A DNA stretch of 55,614 bases from Sphingomonadales bacterium. GTDB taxonomy: Bacteria; Pseudomonadota; Alphaproteobacteria; Sphingomonadales; Sphingomonadaceae. Shown one piece after another: positions 8,497 through 16,735 of the stretch. The position numbers were made by a program, and so were the translations under genes. Every line of letters starts with the position of its first letter. The first letter of the stretch is position 1. The notes beneath the pieces are model-generated. The model did not search any database, was not told where the DNA came from, and worked only from the letters and a program-made list of their open reading frames with translations. The stretch covers positions 1-55,614 of the forward strand of contig JANYGX010000021.1 of assembly GCA_025362295.1 (NCBI GenBank), written 5' to 3'.

Positions 8497-9231
8497 CACA
8501 CATTCCCTTTTTAGCAATACATACAGCACATGCTGAGCCCGCGAAACAGCAATTATTGTGATAATTCAGAATGCCTGGTAAGGCGCGCCAAATAAGCTAT
8601 CGCTGGCTACGCAGACGTTATGAGAGCATCGCTGTCAACAGAGCCCAAGTTTCATACAGTAGTAAGCGCCGGTCACTTCGATTTCCTGGCGCCTTGCTTT
8701 ATACCGCCCTCATGTTGCAGATTTGCCAAAGTGCCTCAGGATTTGATCGGGCAAAGTTTCATGAGATTTTCACAACCCAGTTGCGACCACACAGGGGATC
8801 CATTGTAAAGTTTATCGTAAAAAATATGCCCTGTAAGTACCGTGAGCGCTGATAGAAATCTCAGTAAGTCACAGTAAATCGACAACGTCGGAGATAAAAG
8901 ATACTGATGGTTTTTTTTGTTATGGCCAGATGACATGTGCATAATCGTTATGCTGTCGCCCTTTGCAGAATAAGATAAATATAATGTATCATATTTATAT
9001 ATTATATAAGGATTGTATTGATTATTGTTTAAAATCTGCTTTGAAATATTAAATTATAATAAATAATTATTGACCTTTAGTTAAAGCATCATCAAGGACG
9101 ATCCAACCATGAAGGGTCGGTACGAGCGTATATCCAGATCATCGGCACTGTCAGTATGACAGCATTTGCCACTTTGCTTTGTATGGGTTGCACTTTGTGG
9201 CTCGTTTATAATGTTTATCCCATTAAGTGCA
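8497..9231. other. AT-rich region with decayed coding sequence
   Basis: Apart from the acyltransferase-3 remnant at 8760-8942, I see no intact gene. From 8943 to 9100 the DNA is very AT-rich, with runs such as TATATATTATATAA, and may hold promoters. No RNA gene or repeat was recognised. Confidence 0.4.
8760..8942 (-). pseudogene. acyltransferase-3 (OafA-like) N-terminal remnant
   Basis: The frame reads LSIYCDLLRFLSALTVLTGH then IFYDKLYNG and WSQLG. This matches the first membrane segment of acyltransferase-3 family proteins, whose DLLRF..A...V..GH motif carries the conserved Arg and His. These integral membrane enzymes O-acetylate surface polysaccharides and similar targets. The frame breaks after about 55 residues, and the several hundred residues that should follow cannot be traced. 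It is a decayed 5' end. Confidence 0.55.
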
Positions 9232-10170
9232 TCACGTTGACATCGGCGGCTCAAGTGTGCCCAACCACGCGACAAGGCCAAGAATAAAACAAGCCGTACT
9301 TGCTTCAAAAATAAGGCTAAGACGTAACAGTTTGATGGCTGATAATGTTCTGTCTTGCTTGATCGCTTGCGCAAGTGCAGGCGTCAGGCGAAACCGGTTT
9401 GCGGCCGCCAGCCCCAGCATGAGGGTAAACAATGCGAACTTGGCCATTAGTAATTGCCCGTAAAGTGTCGAAGGCAACATCAGAATATTGGCAGGGCCGA
9501 CAAGCATGTAGCTGTTCACCATGCCCGAGGCGATGATCAGGCCGACAATCACAGATCCGACGCGCGAGAAGCAATCCAGTGTGCGGTGGGTGAGCGCCAG
9601 ATGACTGCCAGACATCTTTGCGGATGCACGCAATAACACGGCAGCGAGTGCAGCCAGCGCGCCGATCCACGCACCTGCGGCTAACAGGTGGACGATATCT
9701 GCGATTAAATGCCAAGTGCCAAACATGCCGTCGCTGGCAGCGCCGTGGCCCGTCCAGGCCAGTGACGCAAGCGATGATGCCGACCCCAACACAACCATCA
9801 TCCGTGCTTTTGATGCTGTATACCTCTTAGTCGCAACGCCGCTGCCAAACGTAATGAGAAGGGCTAACATTCGCACACTCCAGGCACGGCCCATGGGTGT
9901 TTCGACAATCATGGCCTTTAGCGATGCGCGGTCAACATGCAGTAGTGTTGTGCCTGCCATAGAAGCCGTCATGCCAATGATGCTGAACAGCGACAAAGCC
10001 ACACCCGCGGGCGCAAGGCAGAGCGTTAACGTGCGGAACGGCAGCACGATGTTGTTTTGCCGCTCATCACCTTTTAGCGCATGGAGGCCGAAGAGGGGCA
10101 ACCCGAACAGCAGCATCAGGTTCATATAAAGCGCAAACCTGATGCCAATGGTCAGCCAGTCCGGCATCAT
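9232..10170 (-). CDS. copD: copper resistance protein CopD
   Basis: A 312-residue polytopic inner-membrane protein with about eight hydrophobic segments. It shows the CopD/PcoD hallmarks: GTWHLIADIVHLLAAGAWIGALAAL in the middle, with His in TM segments, and MLVGPANILMLPSTLYGQLLMAKFALF near the C-terminus. CopD works with periplasmic CopC in copper uptake or handling. Its ATG overlaps the copC stop (ATGA), so the two are coupled. The 3' end lies next to AT-rich remnant DNA. Length is normal for the family. Confidence 0.9.
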   Translation of the reverse strand: MMPDWLTIGIRFALYMNLMLLFGLPLFGLHALKGDERQNNIVLPFRTLTLCLAPAGVALSLFSIIGMTASMAGTTLLHVDRASLKAMIVETPMGRAWSVRMLALLITFGSGVATKRYTASKARMMVVLGSASSLASLAWTGHGAASDGMFGTWHLIADIVHLLAAGAWIGALAALAAVLLRASAKMSGSHLALTHRTLDCFSRVGSVIVGLIIASGMVNSYMLVGPANILMLPSTLYGQLLMAKFALFTLMLGLAAANRFRLTPALAQAIKQDRTLSAIKLLRLSLIFEASTACFILGLVAWLGTLEPPMST

Positions 10171-10553
10171 TTTACCTTGAAAGAAAAATCACCCTCCATG
10201 CGGTGCGTGTCATTGCCAGCCGCATGCCACTTGAGCTGATAGGTGCCTGTCGGCAAGGCATGCTTCATCAATAAAGTCAGCGTTTTGCCATCGGCGCTCA
10301 TGGCGGCGGTGTAATCCTTCATTTTCATTGGTTCCGTCATTGCCATACCAGGCATGGTGGTCATAACAATGTCAGCACCCGAAAATTTGGCAACAACAGT
10401 TTCGTTAAAACTAAGGATCACCTTACCCGGCTTTTCGACAGTGGCATCGGCAGCCGGTGAGGACGAAATTAGCTTGGGATGCGCTTGTGCAGCGCCACCA
10501 AAGATCAGCATGGACACAAGCGGGGCAGCAATCAACACGTGTAATCTGGACAT
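10167..10553 (-). CDS. copC: periplasmic copper-binding protein CopC
   Basis: The start at 10553 follows AGGAG at 7 bp and gives a 128-residue protein with a Sec signal ending in GGAAQA, before His of AHPKL. That His is the conserved N-terminal Cu(II) ligand of CopC. A second part holds the Met cluster MTTMPGMAMTEPM, a Cu(I)-type site, and HAAGNDTHRMEGDF, with conserved His near the C-terminus. It is a small beta-sandwich carrier that passes copper to CopD. copC and copD are transcribed away from copA and copB, with a 147 bp shared control region. Confidence 0.92.
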   Translation of the reverse strand: MSRLHVLIAAPLVSMLIFGGAAQAHPKLISSSPAADATVEKPGKVILSFNETVVAKFSGADIVMTTMPGMAMTEPMKMKDYTAAMSADGKTLTLLMKHALPTGTYQLKWHAAGNDTHRMEGDFSFKVK

Positions 10554-10593
10554 AATAGCTCTCCTAAGGGGGTTACTCAGTGCTGATACGCAG

Positions 10594-10614
10594 CTTGAAG
10601 GTTTGCCCCTCAAG
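10594..10614. promoter_or_regulatory. candidate operator between copCD and copAB
   Basis: CTTGAAGG at 10594-10601 faces CCCCTCAAG at 10606-10614. The spacing and G/C-rich inner half-sites resemble metal-regulator operators, but the match to a CueR or CopR box is partial. Identity is speculative. Confidence 0.25.
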
Positions 10615-10700
10615 AATTTTTATGTCTATACTTCATGCTTTAATTGAGGGTTATATGCATTGTGTGCGTAATAACAGTAACCATCAAAGGGATATCAACC

Positions 10701-10961
10701 ATGAAAGATATTAACGATTTGCTGACGCGCTTAGGCAATACAGCCGTTCCAGCGCGACTGGCATCGATAGACGACACCATCATTGCTAGCATCAACGCTC
10801 AAACTGCTTTGCCCCTTGCCCCGTTCGTGCGCCTGTACAGCTATGCCGCCCTCGGTGCGCTCACCATTGGTATTGCAAGTGCAAGCTTCCCGTCTGCTCC
10901 CATAGGCTCAGCACATTCGCTGACGCCGTTTAATTCATCGCCAAGCGTATCTACATTGTAG
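10701..10961 (+). CDS. small single-pass membrane protein, possibly a CnrY-type anti-sigma factor
   Basis: The start at 10701 follows AAAGGGAT; a longer frame from 10644 lacks support. The 86-residue product has a cytoplasmic helical N-terminus (KDINDLLTRLG...ARLASIDDTIIASI), one membrane segment (LYSYAALGALTIGIASASF) and a short polar tail. That plan is like CnrY-type anti-sigma factors, which are often encoded beside metal resistance genes in alphaproteobacteria. copA starts 21 bp later, so it is in the copA operon. No sigma factor or CnrX-like sensor gene is nearby. The anti-sigma idea is inference; it could be another membrane regulator. Confidence 0.6.
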   Translation: MKDINDLLTRLGNTAVPARLASIDDTIIASINAQTALPLAPFVRLYSYAALGALTIGIASASFPSAPIGSAHSLTPFNSSPSVSTL

Positions 10962-10982
10962 ATACTTAATAGAGGTCAAATC

Positions 10983-12740
10983 ATGATTACATCCGCCTTC
11001 AACCGACGGGCCTTGTTGCAAGGTGTCACACTCGCAAGCAGCAGTGTTGCGCTCACCTCATTGTTTCCGGCATGGGCACACAGCGGCAGCATGGGCATGA
11101 TGAGCCATGGTGTGAGCGGCTCAAATGGAGTCTCTGAAGTGTTAAGCGGCAATACTATAGCGCTTACTATTGGCGAGGCGCTGTTCAATGTTGGTGGCAA
11201 GTCTGGCCACGCTATAACCGTCAACGGTACCCTGCCGGGGCCAATTATCCGGTTGAAGGAAGGCCAGAAGGTTCGGCTGGCTGTTACCAACACGCTTAAA
11301 GAGGATAGCTCCATCCACTGGCACGGTGTGCTCGTGCCATTTCAAATGGACGGCGTTCCGGGTGTGAGTTTTCCGGGTATCAAACCGGGGCAAACCTATA
11401 ACTACGATTTCGATGTCAAACAGTCCGGCACCTACTGGTATCACAGCCATTCCGGAATGCAGGAAGCCATGGGACAATATGGCGCTATCGTCATTGACCC
11501 CATTGGTGTTGATCATGTGGCGTATGATCGCGAACATGTTATTGTGCTGTCCGACTGGAGCTTCATGCACCCGATGGAGCAACTTCGGAGACTAAAGGCG
11601 ATAAGCGGTTATTTTAATCAAAACCAGCAGACCCTGTCGAGCTTGTTAAGTGGCAAAGATCAATCAGCCAAAGAGCGTATGATGTGGAGCAGTATGCGCA
11701 TGGATCCGACCGACATTACAGATGTGAACGGATCGTTCTATAGGTATCTGATCAACGGACATGGCAGTGAGGAAAACTGGACAGGACTGTTCAAACCAGG
11801 CGAGCGAGTGCGGCTGCGCATCATCAATGCCTCGGCAATGACCAATTTCAACGTGCGCTTGCCGGGCTTGCCGATGACAGTGGTTGCCGCAGATGGCCAG
11901 CATGTTCAACCAATCGAGACCGATGAATTCCAGATTGGCATTGCCGAAACCTATGATGTTATTGTCCAGCCGAAAACTGACACAGCCTATGCCGTAATTG
12001 CAGAGTCTATTGATCGCTCGGGACAATGCCGGGGCACACTTGCCCCGCGTATGGGCGTGGCCGCAGCCATTCCAACCATTCGCGAACGCCCGCTTCTCAC
12101 TATGAAAGACATGGGGATGGGTGATATGAAAAATATGGATATGTCGCATGGCGATATGAAGGGTATGGACATGAGCGGCGGCTCGATGAAAATGCTTGAT
12201 CCTTCTGTTGCACCACAGGTTAAAATGGGGCCGGGTGTCGCAACGCTTGCACCTATGCCAATGGATCGCACTGCCGAGCGCCCAACCGGACTTGAGAAAG
12301 TTGATCACCGCGTGTTAACCTACAAAGATCTCAAATCTCTTGTCGCCAATACCGACACCCGCGTGCCGTCGCGCGAGCTTGATCTTCACCTGACTGCGAA
12401 TATGGAACGGTATATGTGGTCGTTTGACGGGGTGAAATTCAGTGAGGGCGCGGCACCTATAGCCTTTCGCCAGAACGAGCGGGTGCGGCTGAATTTTATC
12501 AATGATACGATGATGCCGCACCCAATTCATCTGCACGGGCATTTCTTCGAGCTGGTGACTGGCACTGCCAATCATCATCCAGTCAAGCATACAGTGAATG
12601 TGCTGCCTGGCGGCAAGGTTTCTGTCGATTTGACGGCAAATGCACTTGGAGACTGGGCATTTCATTGCCACATGATGCTGCACATGGCGACCGGCATGTT
12701 CCGCATCGTGACAGTGCGCAAAGACGAAGATGCAGCGTGA
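10983..12740 (+). CDS. copA: multicopper oxidase CopA, copper resistance system
   Basis: A 585-residue periplasmic oxidase of the PcoA/CopA type (not the P-type ATPase of the same name). It starts with a twin-arginine signal (NRRALLQG). Copper motifs are HWHG near 111, HSHSG near 153, HPIHLHGH near 512 and HCHMMLHMATGM near 560; the Cys of HCH is the type 1 ligand. A Met-rich insert around 373-405 (MKDMGMGDMKNMDM, MKGMDMSGGSMKM) fits copper storage or Cu(I) capture. It oxidises Cu(I) and binds copper outside the cytoplasm. copB overlaps its stop by GTGA. All expected sites are present. Confidence 0.95.
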   Translation: MITSAFNRRALLQGVTLASSSVALTSLFPAWAHSGSMGMMSHGVSGSNGVSEVLSGNTIALTIGEALFNVGGKSGHAITVNGTLPGPIIRLKEGQKVRLAVTNTLKEDSSIHWHGVLVPFQMDGVPGVSFPGIKPGQTYNYDFDVKQSGTYWYHSHSGMQEAMGQYGAIVIDPIGVDHVAYDREHVIVLSDWSFMHPMEQLRRLKAISGYFNQNQQTLSSLLSGKDQSAKERMMWSSMRMDPTDITDVNGSFYRYLINGHGSEENWTGLFKPGERVRLRIINASAMTNFNVRLPGLPMTVVAADGQHVQPIETDEFQIGIAETYDVIVQPKTDTAYAVIAESIDRSGQCRGTLAPRMGVAAAIPTIRERPLLTMKDMGMGDMKNMDMSHGDMKGMDMSGGSMKMLDPSVAPQVKMGPGVATLAPMPMDRTAERPTGLEKVDHRVLTYKDLKSLVANTDTRVPSRELDLHLTANMERYMWSFDGVKFSEGAAPIAFRQNERVRLNFINDTMMPHPIHLHGHFFELVTGTANHHPVKHTVNVLPGGKVSVDLTANALGDWAFHCHMMLHMATGMFRIVTVRKDEDAA

Positions 12741-13675
12741 AAGTTTTTTTAATCTTGGTTGCTGTAATTGCAGGCGCATCACCCGCTGTTGCACAAATGG
12801 ACATGAGTATGCCGGGCATGAGTGTGCCAGCCAAACCATCACCGAAGTCGGCACCCGTAACTGCTGATCCAAAAGTGGAGCAACATGCGCTAGAAAAAAC
12901 TGCATCACCAGCTACAGCACCGGCCGTTGAAGAGATTGGCAACACACCAGCGCCAGCGCCGCCGACCGATCATGCTGCCGACGCGCTGTTCGGTGCAGAC
13001 CACATGAACGAATCGCGCAATGTGTTATATCATGAAAATGGCGGCATGTCGTACCACAGCTTTTTGTTTAATCTGGCCGAATACCGGGTTCAAAAAGGCG
13101 GCGGTGCTTATCACTGGGATGGTGAAGGCTGGTTTGGTGGAGACATCAACCGTTTTGTTGTAAAAACCGAAGGTGAAGGCGCGGTGCGTGGAAATGTCGA
13201 AAGCGCCGAAGCGCAGGCGCTTTATTCGCGTGCCATAAATCCATGGTTTAATCTGCAAGCCGGAGTCCGCCAAGACATTCGGCCCCGCCCGGCCCGCACG
13301 TATGCCACCATCGGATTTGAAGGTCTAACGCCTTACTGGTTTGAGGTCTCAGGCGCTGTGTTCCTGTCCGACAAGGGGGACGTGCTTGGGCGTCTTGAAG
13401 GCTACTACGATCAGCGCATCACGCAAAAACTTATCTTGCAGCCACGCGTAGAGTTGAACTTTGCCGCCCAGAATGTGCCTGCGAACGACGTCGGCGCGGG
13501 TCTGAGCGATGCCGAACTGGGGCTTCGTGTGCGCTATGAGATCAAGCGCGAATTTGCCCCGTATGTAGGGGTGTCGTGGGATGGTAAAGTCGGTTCAACT
13601 GCCAATTACGCCCGCTCGGCAGGCAAGCGTGTGCAAGGTGCCAGCCTAGTATTGGGGATACGGACGTGGTTTTAA
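12737..13675 (+). CDS. copB: outer membrane copper resistance protein CopB
   Basis: I start at the GTG at 12737, which overlaps the copA stop and gives a signal peptide (KVFLILVAVIAGASPAVA). The 312-residue protein then has a short Met-rich stretch (MDMSMPGMS), a Pro/Ala-rich linker and a beta-barrel domain with the CopB signature: HENGGMSYHSFLFNLAEYR, YHWDGEGWFGGDINRF and a final aromatic residue, LGIRTWF, as in outer-membrane barrels. CopB binds copper at the outer membrane. It ends the copA operon; a 215 bp gap follows without a clear terminator. Confidence 0.92.
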   Translation: MKVFLILVAVIAGASPAVAQMDMSMPGMSVPAKPSPKSAPVTADPKVEQHALEKTASPATAPAVEEIGNTPAPAPPTDHAADALFGADHMNESRNVLYHENGGMSYHSFLFNLAEYRVQKGGGAYHWDGEGWFGGDINRFVVKTEGEGAVRGNVESAEAQALYSRAINPWFNLQAGVRQDIRPRPARTYATIGFEGLTPYWFEVSGAVFLSDKGDVLGRLEGYYDQRITQKLILQPRVELNFAAQNVPANDVGAGLSDAELGLRVRYEIKREFAPYVGVSWDGKVGSTANYARSAGKRVQGASLVLGIRTWF

Positions 13676-13785
13676 AATTCAAACATCTTTGCGCGACTCA
13701 CGTTTTGCAAACAGCATTGGCCGACCAATAATAAAATGCCGCCGTAGTCGATGAGCAGCGAAAAACTACATTAAGCTTTGGTATT

Positions 13786-13800
13786 CCCGCTCAAGAGGCG
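13786..13800 (+). repeat. 15 bp intergenic word shared with the hairpin at 25641-25655
   Basis: CCCGCTCAAGAGGCG occurs here and, in reverse orientation, inside the strong hairpin near 25640. The bases after it are also similar (TCAGTGTTAAA here, TCACTGTTAAA there). Here the outer arms no longer pair. It may be a decayed copy of the same dispersed element. Confidence 0.35.
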
Positions 13801-13891
13801 AGTATGACGATTCAGTGTTAAAGGCTCTTGGTATTTTATACGGGCTTGAATAATTGAGAATGATCCTCCCGCATTTATTTGATCTCTTCGA

Positions 13892-14914
13892 CTAAGCGAC
13901 GCCTATTTTTTTGATGGCCACAATTCGCCTAACTTCAATGTGTTTTGATTTCAGCAGCTCAAGCCGTTTTGCCCACAATTCAGCCTCATTGAACAGCTGC
14001 TTTGTCTGTGCTGCGCTGCTGTCTGTGCCTGTCACTTGTGCAACCAGTTTGTCAGCGTTGCGCCAGGCATTGGTGACAAGGCTGATGTATTCCTGCGATA
14101 TTGTTTCGTTGACCCTTATTTCCAAACCCAAGGCTTCAAGCATTTCAGTCGTCTGATCACTGGTGGAAAAGTAAAGTGGTTGCGATTCTTTTGAAAGCCA
14201 TTTCTCCATGTCAGGATGGGACAAAACATGCGTATCGCGCGCAAAGAAATCATTGATAAGAATCATGCTTTCAGGTTTCATGGCCTGCACGATTTTTTTT
14301 AGCATGGCCGATTTATTTTCCACACGGGTCAAAAAACCATTGGCAAGGGCACGATCAAAGCGTCGATCAAAAGGCTGTTCAAGATTGATATTGAGAATGG
14401 AGAGGGCGGCTTTTTTTGCCTTGCCCGCCATCAGAGAAAGCGCATTGCCAGCATCGACGAGAGCTTGCGACATCTCGTAGCCGCTTACCCATACGCCAAA
14501 ATGCTCAGCCAAAACGCGCGCCGGCCCGCCAAGCCCTGCTGCAAGATCAACCATGCTCATTTCAGGCGTCAGAGCCAGTAGTTTCGACATGGCAATAATA
14601 TAATCAGGGCCGCCTGGGCCACAATATTCCCTGCCCCAAACCATTTGCGCAACCTCTACACGGCTTTCATTCCAAACATCGACTTCCGCTGTCATTTCTG
14701 TTTGAACAACAATATTTGTGTTGGCTTCGATAGACTTTGAGGCTTCAACCTTTGCGATCAAATGGGCTTGCAACGCTGTAGCATCATAACCCTCCCACCA
14801 GGCTCTGATGCGAATACCGAAATTCAGCTTCGGCACGGCCTGCGTTGGTTTGAACGTACTGGCTGTGCGGGCTTTGGTATTAGAGGCATTTTGTCTGGTG
14901 GCAGGTTTTGCCAT
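13892..14914 (-). CDS. class I SAM-dependent methyltransferase, substrate unknown
   Basis: The 340-residue protein has a basic N-terminal tail and then a Rossmann methyltransferase core. Motif I is MVDLAAGLGGPARVLAEHF (about residues 140-160), followed by VSGYEMSQALVDAG for motif II and PESMILINDFFARD in the post-motif region. The C-terminal 80 residues are helical and lysine-rich. It begins 2 bp after the stop of a PilZ gene, so the two form an operon. The Gly-rich motif preceded by GPGGPDYI resembles small-molecule or lipid methyltransferases, but no substrate can be named. Confidence 0.7.
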   Translation of the reverse strand: MAKPATRQNASNTKARTASTFKPTQAVPKLNFGIRIRAWWEGYDATALQAHLIAKVEASKSIEANTNIVVQTEMTAEVDVWNESRVEVAQMVWGREYCGPGGPDYIIAMSKLLALTPEMSMVDLAAGLGGPARVLAEHFGVWVSGYEMSQALVDAGNALSLMAGKAKKAALSILNINLEQPFDRRFDRALANGFLTRVENKSAMLKKIVQAMKPESMILINDFFARDTHVLSHPDMEKWLSKESQPLYFSTSDQTTEMLEALGLEIRVNETISQEYISLVTNAWRNADKLVAQVTGTDSSAAQTKQLFNEAELWAKRLELLKSKHIEVRRIVAIKKIGVA

Positions 14915-14916
14915 GA

Positions 14917-15243
14917 TCAGACCATGAGGTCGTTATCTTCAAGCAAGCAAGCGGTCATGTCGCCAGCGATGGCACGCAAAGCAAACGTCACCGATGGTTC
15001 GCCAAGATCGAAGGCAACGCCAAAGCCTTGTGATGTCAGGCGCACAACAGAGGCAAGAATATTGCCACCCGTTGGGTGCTGGAGCGATACAAGAGTGCCA
15101 AGCGGCAGACGATGTTCCGTGTGAATGTACGCCCCGGAGGCAGAAACCTCTTCCAATTTGCCGGTGAGCATATCTGCTCCGGCTTTAATGATGCAGCCAC
15201 TTTCGACTCTGTAGCGCGGACGTTCCCGTCGTTCTTGTGACAT
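14917..15243 (-). CDS. PilZ domain protein
   Basis: A 108-residue single-domain protein with a good AGGAAA site upstream. It has the RxxxR motif in ERRERPRYRV at the N-terminus and the beta-barrel segment EVSASGAYIHTEHRLPLGTLVSL. In PilZ c-di-GMP receptors the second motif is D/NxSxxG; here the first position is Glu. The barrel continues with VRLTSQGFGVAF. It probably links c-di-GMP or envelope cues to the methyltransferase encoded 2 bp downstream. c-di-GMP binding is not assured because of the Glu. Confidence 0.8.
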   Translation of the reverse strand: MSQERRERPRYRVESGCIIKAGADMLTGKLEEVSASGAYIHTEHRLPLGTLVSLQHPTGGNILASVVRLTSQGFGVAFDLGEPSVTFALRAIAGDMTACLLEDNDLMV

Positions 15244-15342
15244 GAATTTTCCTCAAATTGGATTATCTCTGATTGCATGTTTAGCATGCAAGACCGAATA
15301 AATGGTAAACCGGAAAAAGATAATAATATTTTGATCCAGCTA

Positions 15343-15615
15343 TTATCGGCCGCTTGGCCGGCGCCGACGTTGATAGCCGTAACGCGACCCTTGGCGGTAA
15401 TTACCCCAAACGAGCAGAGCAAGACCAAGTATGATTGCTGGAAGCACCGACGGCACAGCATTAAGCTGCTGCGGTAAGCCATGGTAAGGGCTAATGATTG
15501 TCGCCAATTGATTAAGCCTCACAAACGACATTGTTTTTGTTTCTAGCGAAAACAGCAGATCAGCCCCAAGGGCGACAACCGCGAGCCAGATAAAAAAAAG
15601 TCCAATGCGACGCAT
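15343..15615 (-). CDS. small two-pass membrane protein of unknown function
   Basis: The 90-residue product follows a strong AAGGAG site. It has an N-terminal hydrophobic helix (IGLFFIWLAVVALGADLLF), an external loop of about 35 residues, a second helix (VLPAIILGLALLVWG) and a basic Arg/Tyr-rich tail (RYGYQRRRRPSGR) that would lie in the cytoplasm. The overall plan resembles small alphaproteobacterial envelope proteins seen near PilZ genes, but I cannot name a family. Confidence 0.65.
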   Translation of the reverse strand: MRRIGLFFIWLAVVALGADLLFSLETKTMSFVRLNQLATIISPYHGLPQQLNAVPSVLPAIILGLALLVWGNYRQGSRYGYQRRRRPSGR

Positions 15616-15765
15616 AACGCTCCTTACCTCAACATACTTAACATATATCGATATTTAATTAACAAAATATGAATATTTAAGAATTCTTTACCAAAGGAAT
15701 TATGCGACTTGCTTTTGTCGGGCGACGGCTGATAGACAGTAAGAGTTTATTGAATAAACACATGC

Positions 15766-15856
15766 GGAGAGGTGGCCGAGTGGTCGAAGGCGCTCGCCTG
15801 GAAAGTGAGTATGGGTCAAAAGCCCATCGTGGGTTCGAATCCCACCCCCTCCGCCA
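15766..15856 (+). tRNA. tRNA-Ser (GGA)
   Basis: A class II tRNA with a long variable arm. The acceptor GGAGAGG pairs with CCCCTCC (one A-C mismatch), D-stem GCCGAG, anticodon loop CTGGAAA with anticodon GGA, T-loop GGTTCGAATCC, and encoded CCA. Immediately beyond it lies a truncated gene. Confidence 0.93.
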
Positions 15857-16200
15857 CTTGTTGCAATTCAGCTTTCGATAGCCTTGCTGAATACAAAGCC
15901 GAGCCTGTGTACTGGGCACGGCAAACCGGCCTTGCTGTCGTGGCTGCCCGCTCTGGCCATCCGGATCAGGCGCGTGCATTGCTGGCAGAGTTCAAAGCCA
16001 AAAACAGCGATGCCAGCTCATATCAGTATGCACAAATTCTGACCCAACTTGGCGACAAACAAGCCGCTCTCGATGCACTTGAACATGCCTTGGTTGTTCG
16101 TGATGCGGGCCTCCTGCTTATGCACACTGACCCGCTAATGGGCCCAATCCGCAATGATATCCGTTTTCAGACAGTCGAGAAAAGACTGCAGGGTGAATAA
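15857..16200 (+). pseudogene. 3' remnant of a TPR-type protein fused to the tRNA-Ser end
   Basis: Reading begins inside the tRNA and there is no start codon. The remaining 110 residues (YWARQTGLAVVAARSG, ALLAEFKAKN, QILTQLGDKQAALDALEHAL, RDAGLLLMHTDPLMGPIRND, FQTVEKRL) match the C-terminal part of TPR proteins such as CadC-like or cyclase-linked regulators, which end with a DPLLDPLR..PRF pattern. The 5' part was lost exactly at the 3' end of tRNA-Ser, a usual integrase target. I infer past insertion and loss of a mobile element. It is not expected to be expressed as a protein. Confidence 0.65.
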
Positions 16201-16279
16201 ACACTGTCGGAATGACCAAAAAGAAAATACGTCGCCATATGCGGGACCACGGTGCTTTTAAAGAGTAACTTCAGGAAAT

Positions 16280-16354
16280 TGGTGGGCGCAGGAAGGATTG
16301 AACTTCCGACCCCTGCGATGTCAACACAGTGCTCTACCACTGAGCTATGCGCCC
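16280..16354 (-). tRNA. tRNA-Val (GAC)
   Basis: Acceptor GGGCGCA pairs with TGCGCCC, D-arm GCTCAGTGGTAGAGC, anticodon loop TTGACAT with anticodon GAC, T-loop AGTTCAATCC, encoded CCA. Fully paired. Confidence 0.93.
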
Positions 16355-16404
16355 ACGTAAAGCTTCTTAGGCTGGCTTGTTGAAGATTGTCCAGTGCTGG
16401 TCAC

Positions 16405-16441
16405 ATAAAAAACGGCACTGATGGCTATCAGCGCCGTTTTT
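16405..16441 (-). terminator. intrinsic terminator of hup
   Basis: On the minus strand AAAACGGC and GCTGAT pair with ATCAG and GCCGTTTTTT around a short loop, followed by six T. It lies 19 bp after the hup stop. Confidence 0.8.
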
Positions 16442-16459
16442 CAATCGAATATAGAAAGT

Positions 16460-16735
16460 TTATGAGTTCACAGCATCTTTAAGGCCCTTGCCAGCACGAA
16501 ATTTGGGCGTGTTGGAAGCTTTGATTTTAATCTCTTCACCAGTGCGCGGATTGCGGCCTGAGGATGCCTTGCGCTTGGTGATCAGAAAAGTACCAAACCC
16601 TACAAGGCGCACCTCATCGTCTTTTTTGAGTGCGGCAACAATAACGTCAAACACGGCTTCAACGGCGCGTCCGGCATCTGTTTTGGAAAGTGCGGATAAG
16701 TCGGCAACAGCGCCGATTAAATCTTGTTTATTCAT
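16460..16735 (-). CDS. hup: HU-type nucleoid DNA-binding protein
   Basis: At 91 residues it has the typical HU length. The N-terminal helical dimer part (MNKQDLIGAVADLSALSKTDA) is followed by VRLVGFGTFLITKRKASSGRNPRTGEEIKI, whose GRNPRTGE contains the DNA-intercalating Pro. The C-terminus (KFRAGKGLKDAVN) is also standard. It bends DNA and organises the nucleoid. It sits downstream of lon on the same strand with a 190 bp gap that can hold its own promoter, and its own terminator follows. The lon-hup order is common in Proteobacteria. Confidence 0.95.
   Translation of the reverse strand: MNKQDLIGAVADLSALSKTDAGRAVEAVFDVIVAALKKDDEVRLVGFGTFLITKRKASSGRNPRTGEEIKIKASNTPKFRAGKGLKDAVNS

Noticed and set aside
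8571-8852. A 93-residue plus-strand frame
   Set aside because: It overlaps the acyltransferase remnant on the other strand and has no motif. It looks like chance in decayed DNA.
9156-9287. Short plus-strand frame with a hydrophobic start (MTAFATLLCMGC...)
   Set aside because: It could pass as a small lipoprotein, but there is no ribosome site and it runs into the copD gene on the other strand.
9081-9374. A 97-residue minus-strand frame at the copD 3' end
   Set aside because: It overlaps copD out of phase, has mixed polar composition and no ribosome site.
15772-15860. Start of a 142-residue frame running through tRNA-Ser
   Set aside because: The first 28 residues are tRNA sequence. Only the part after the tRNA shows protein homology, and it has no start.
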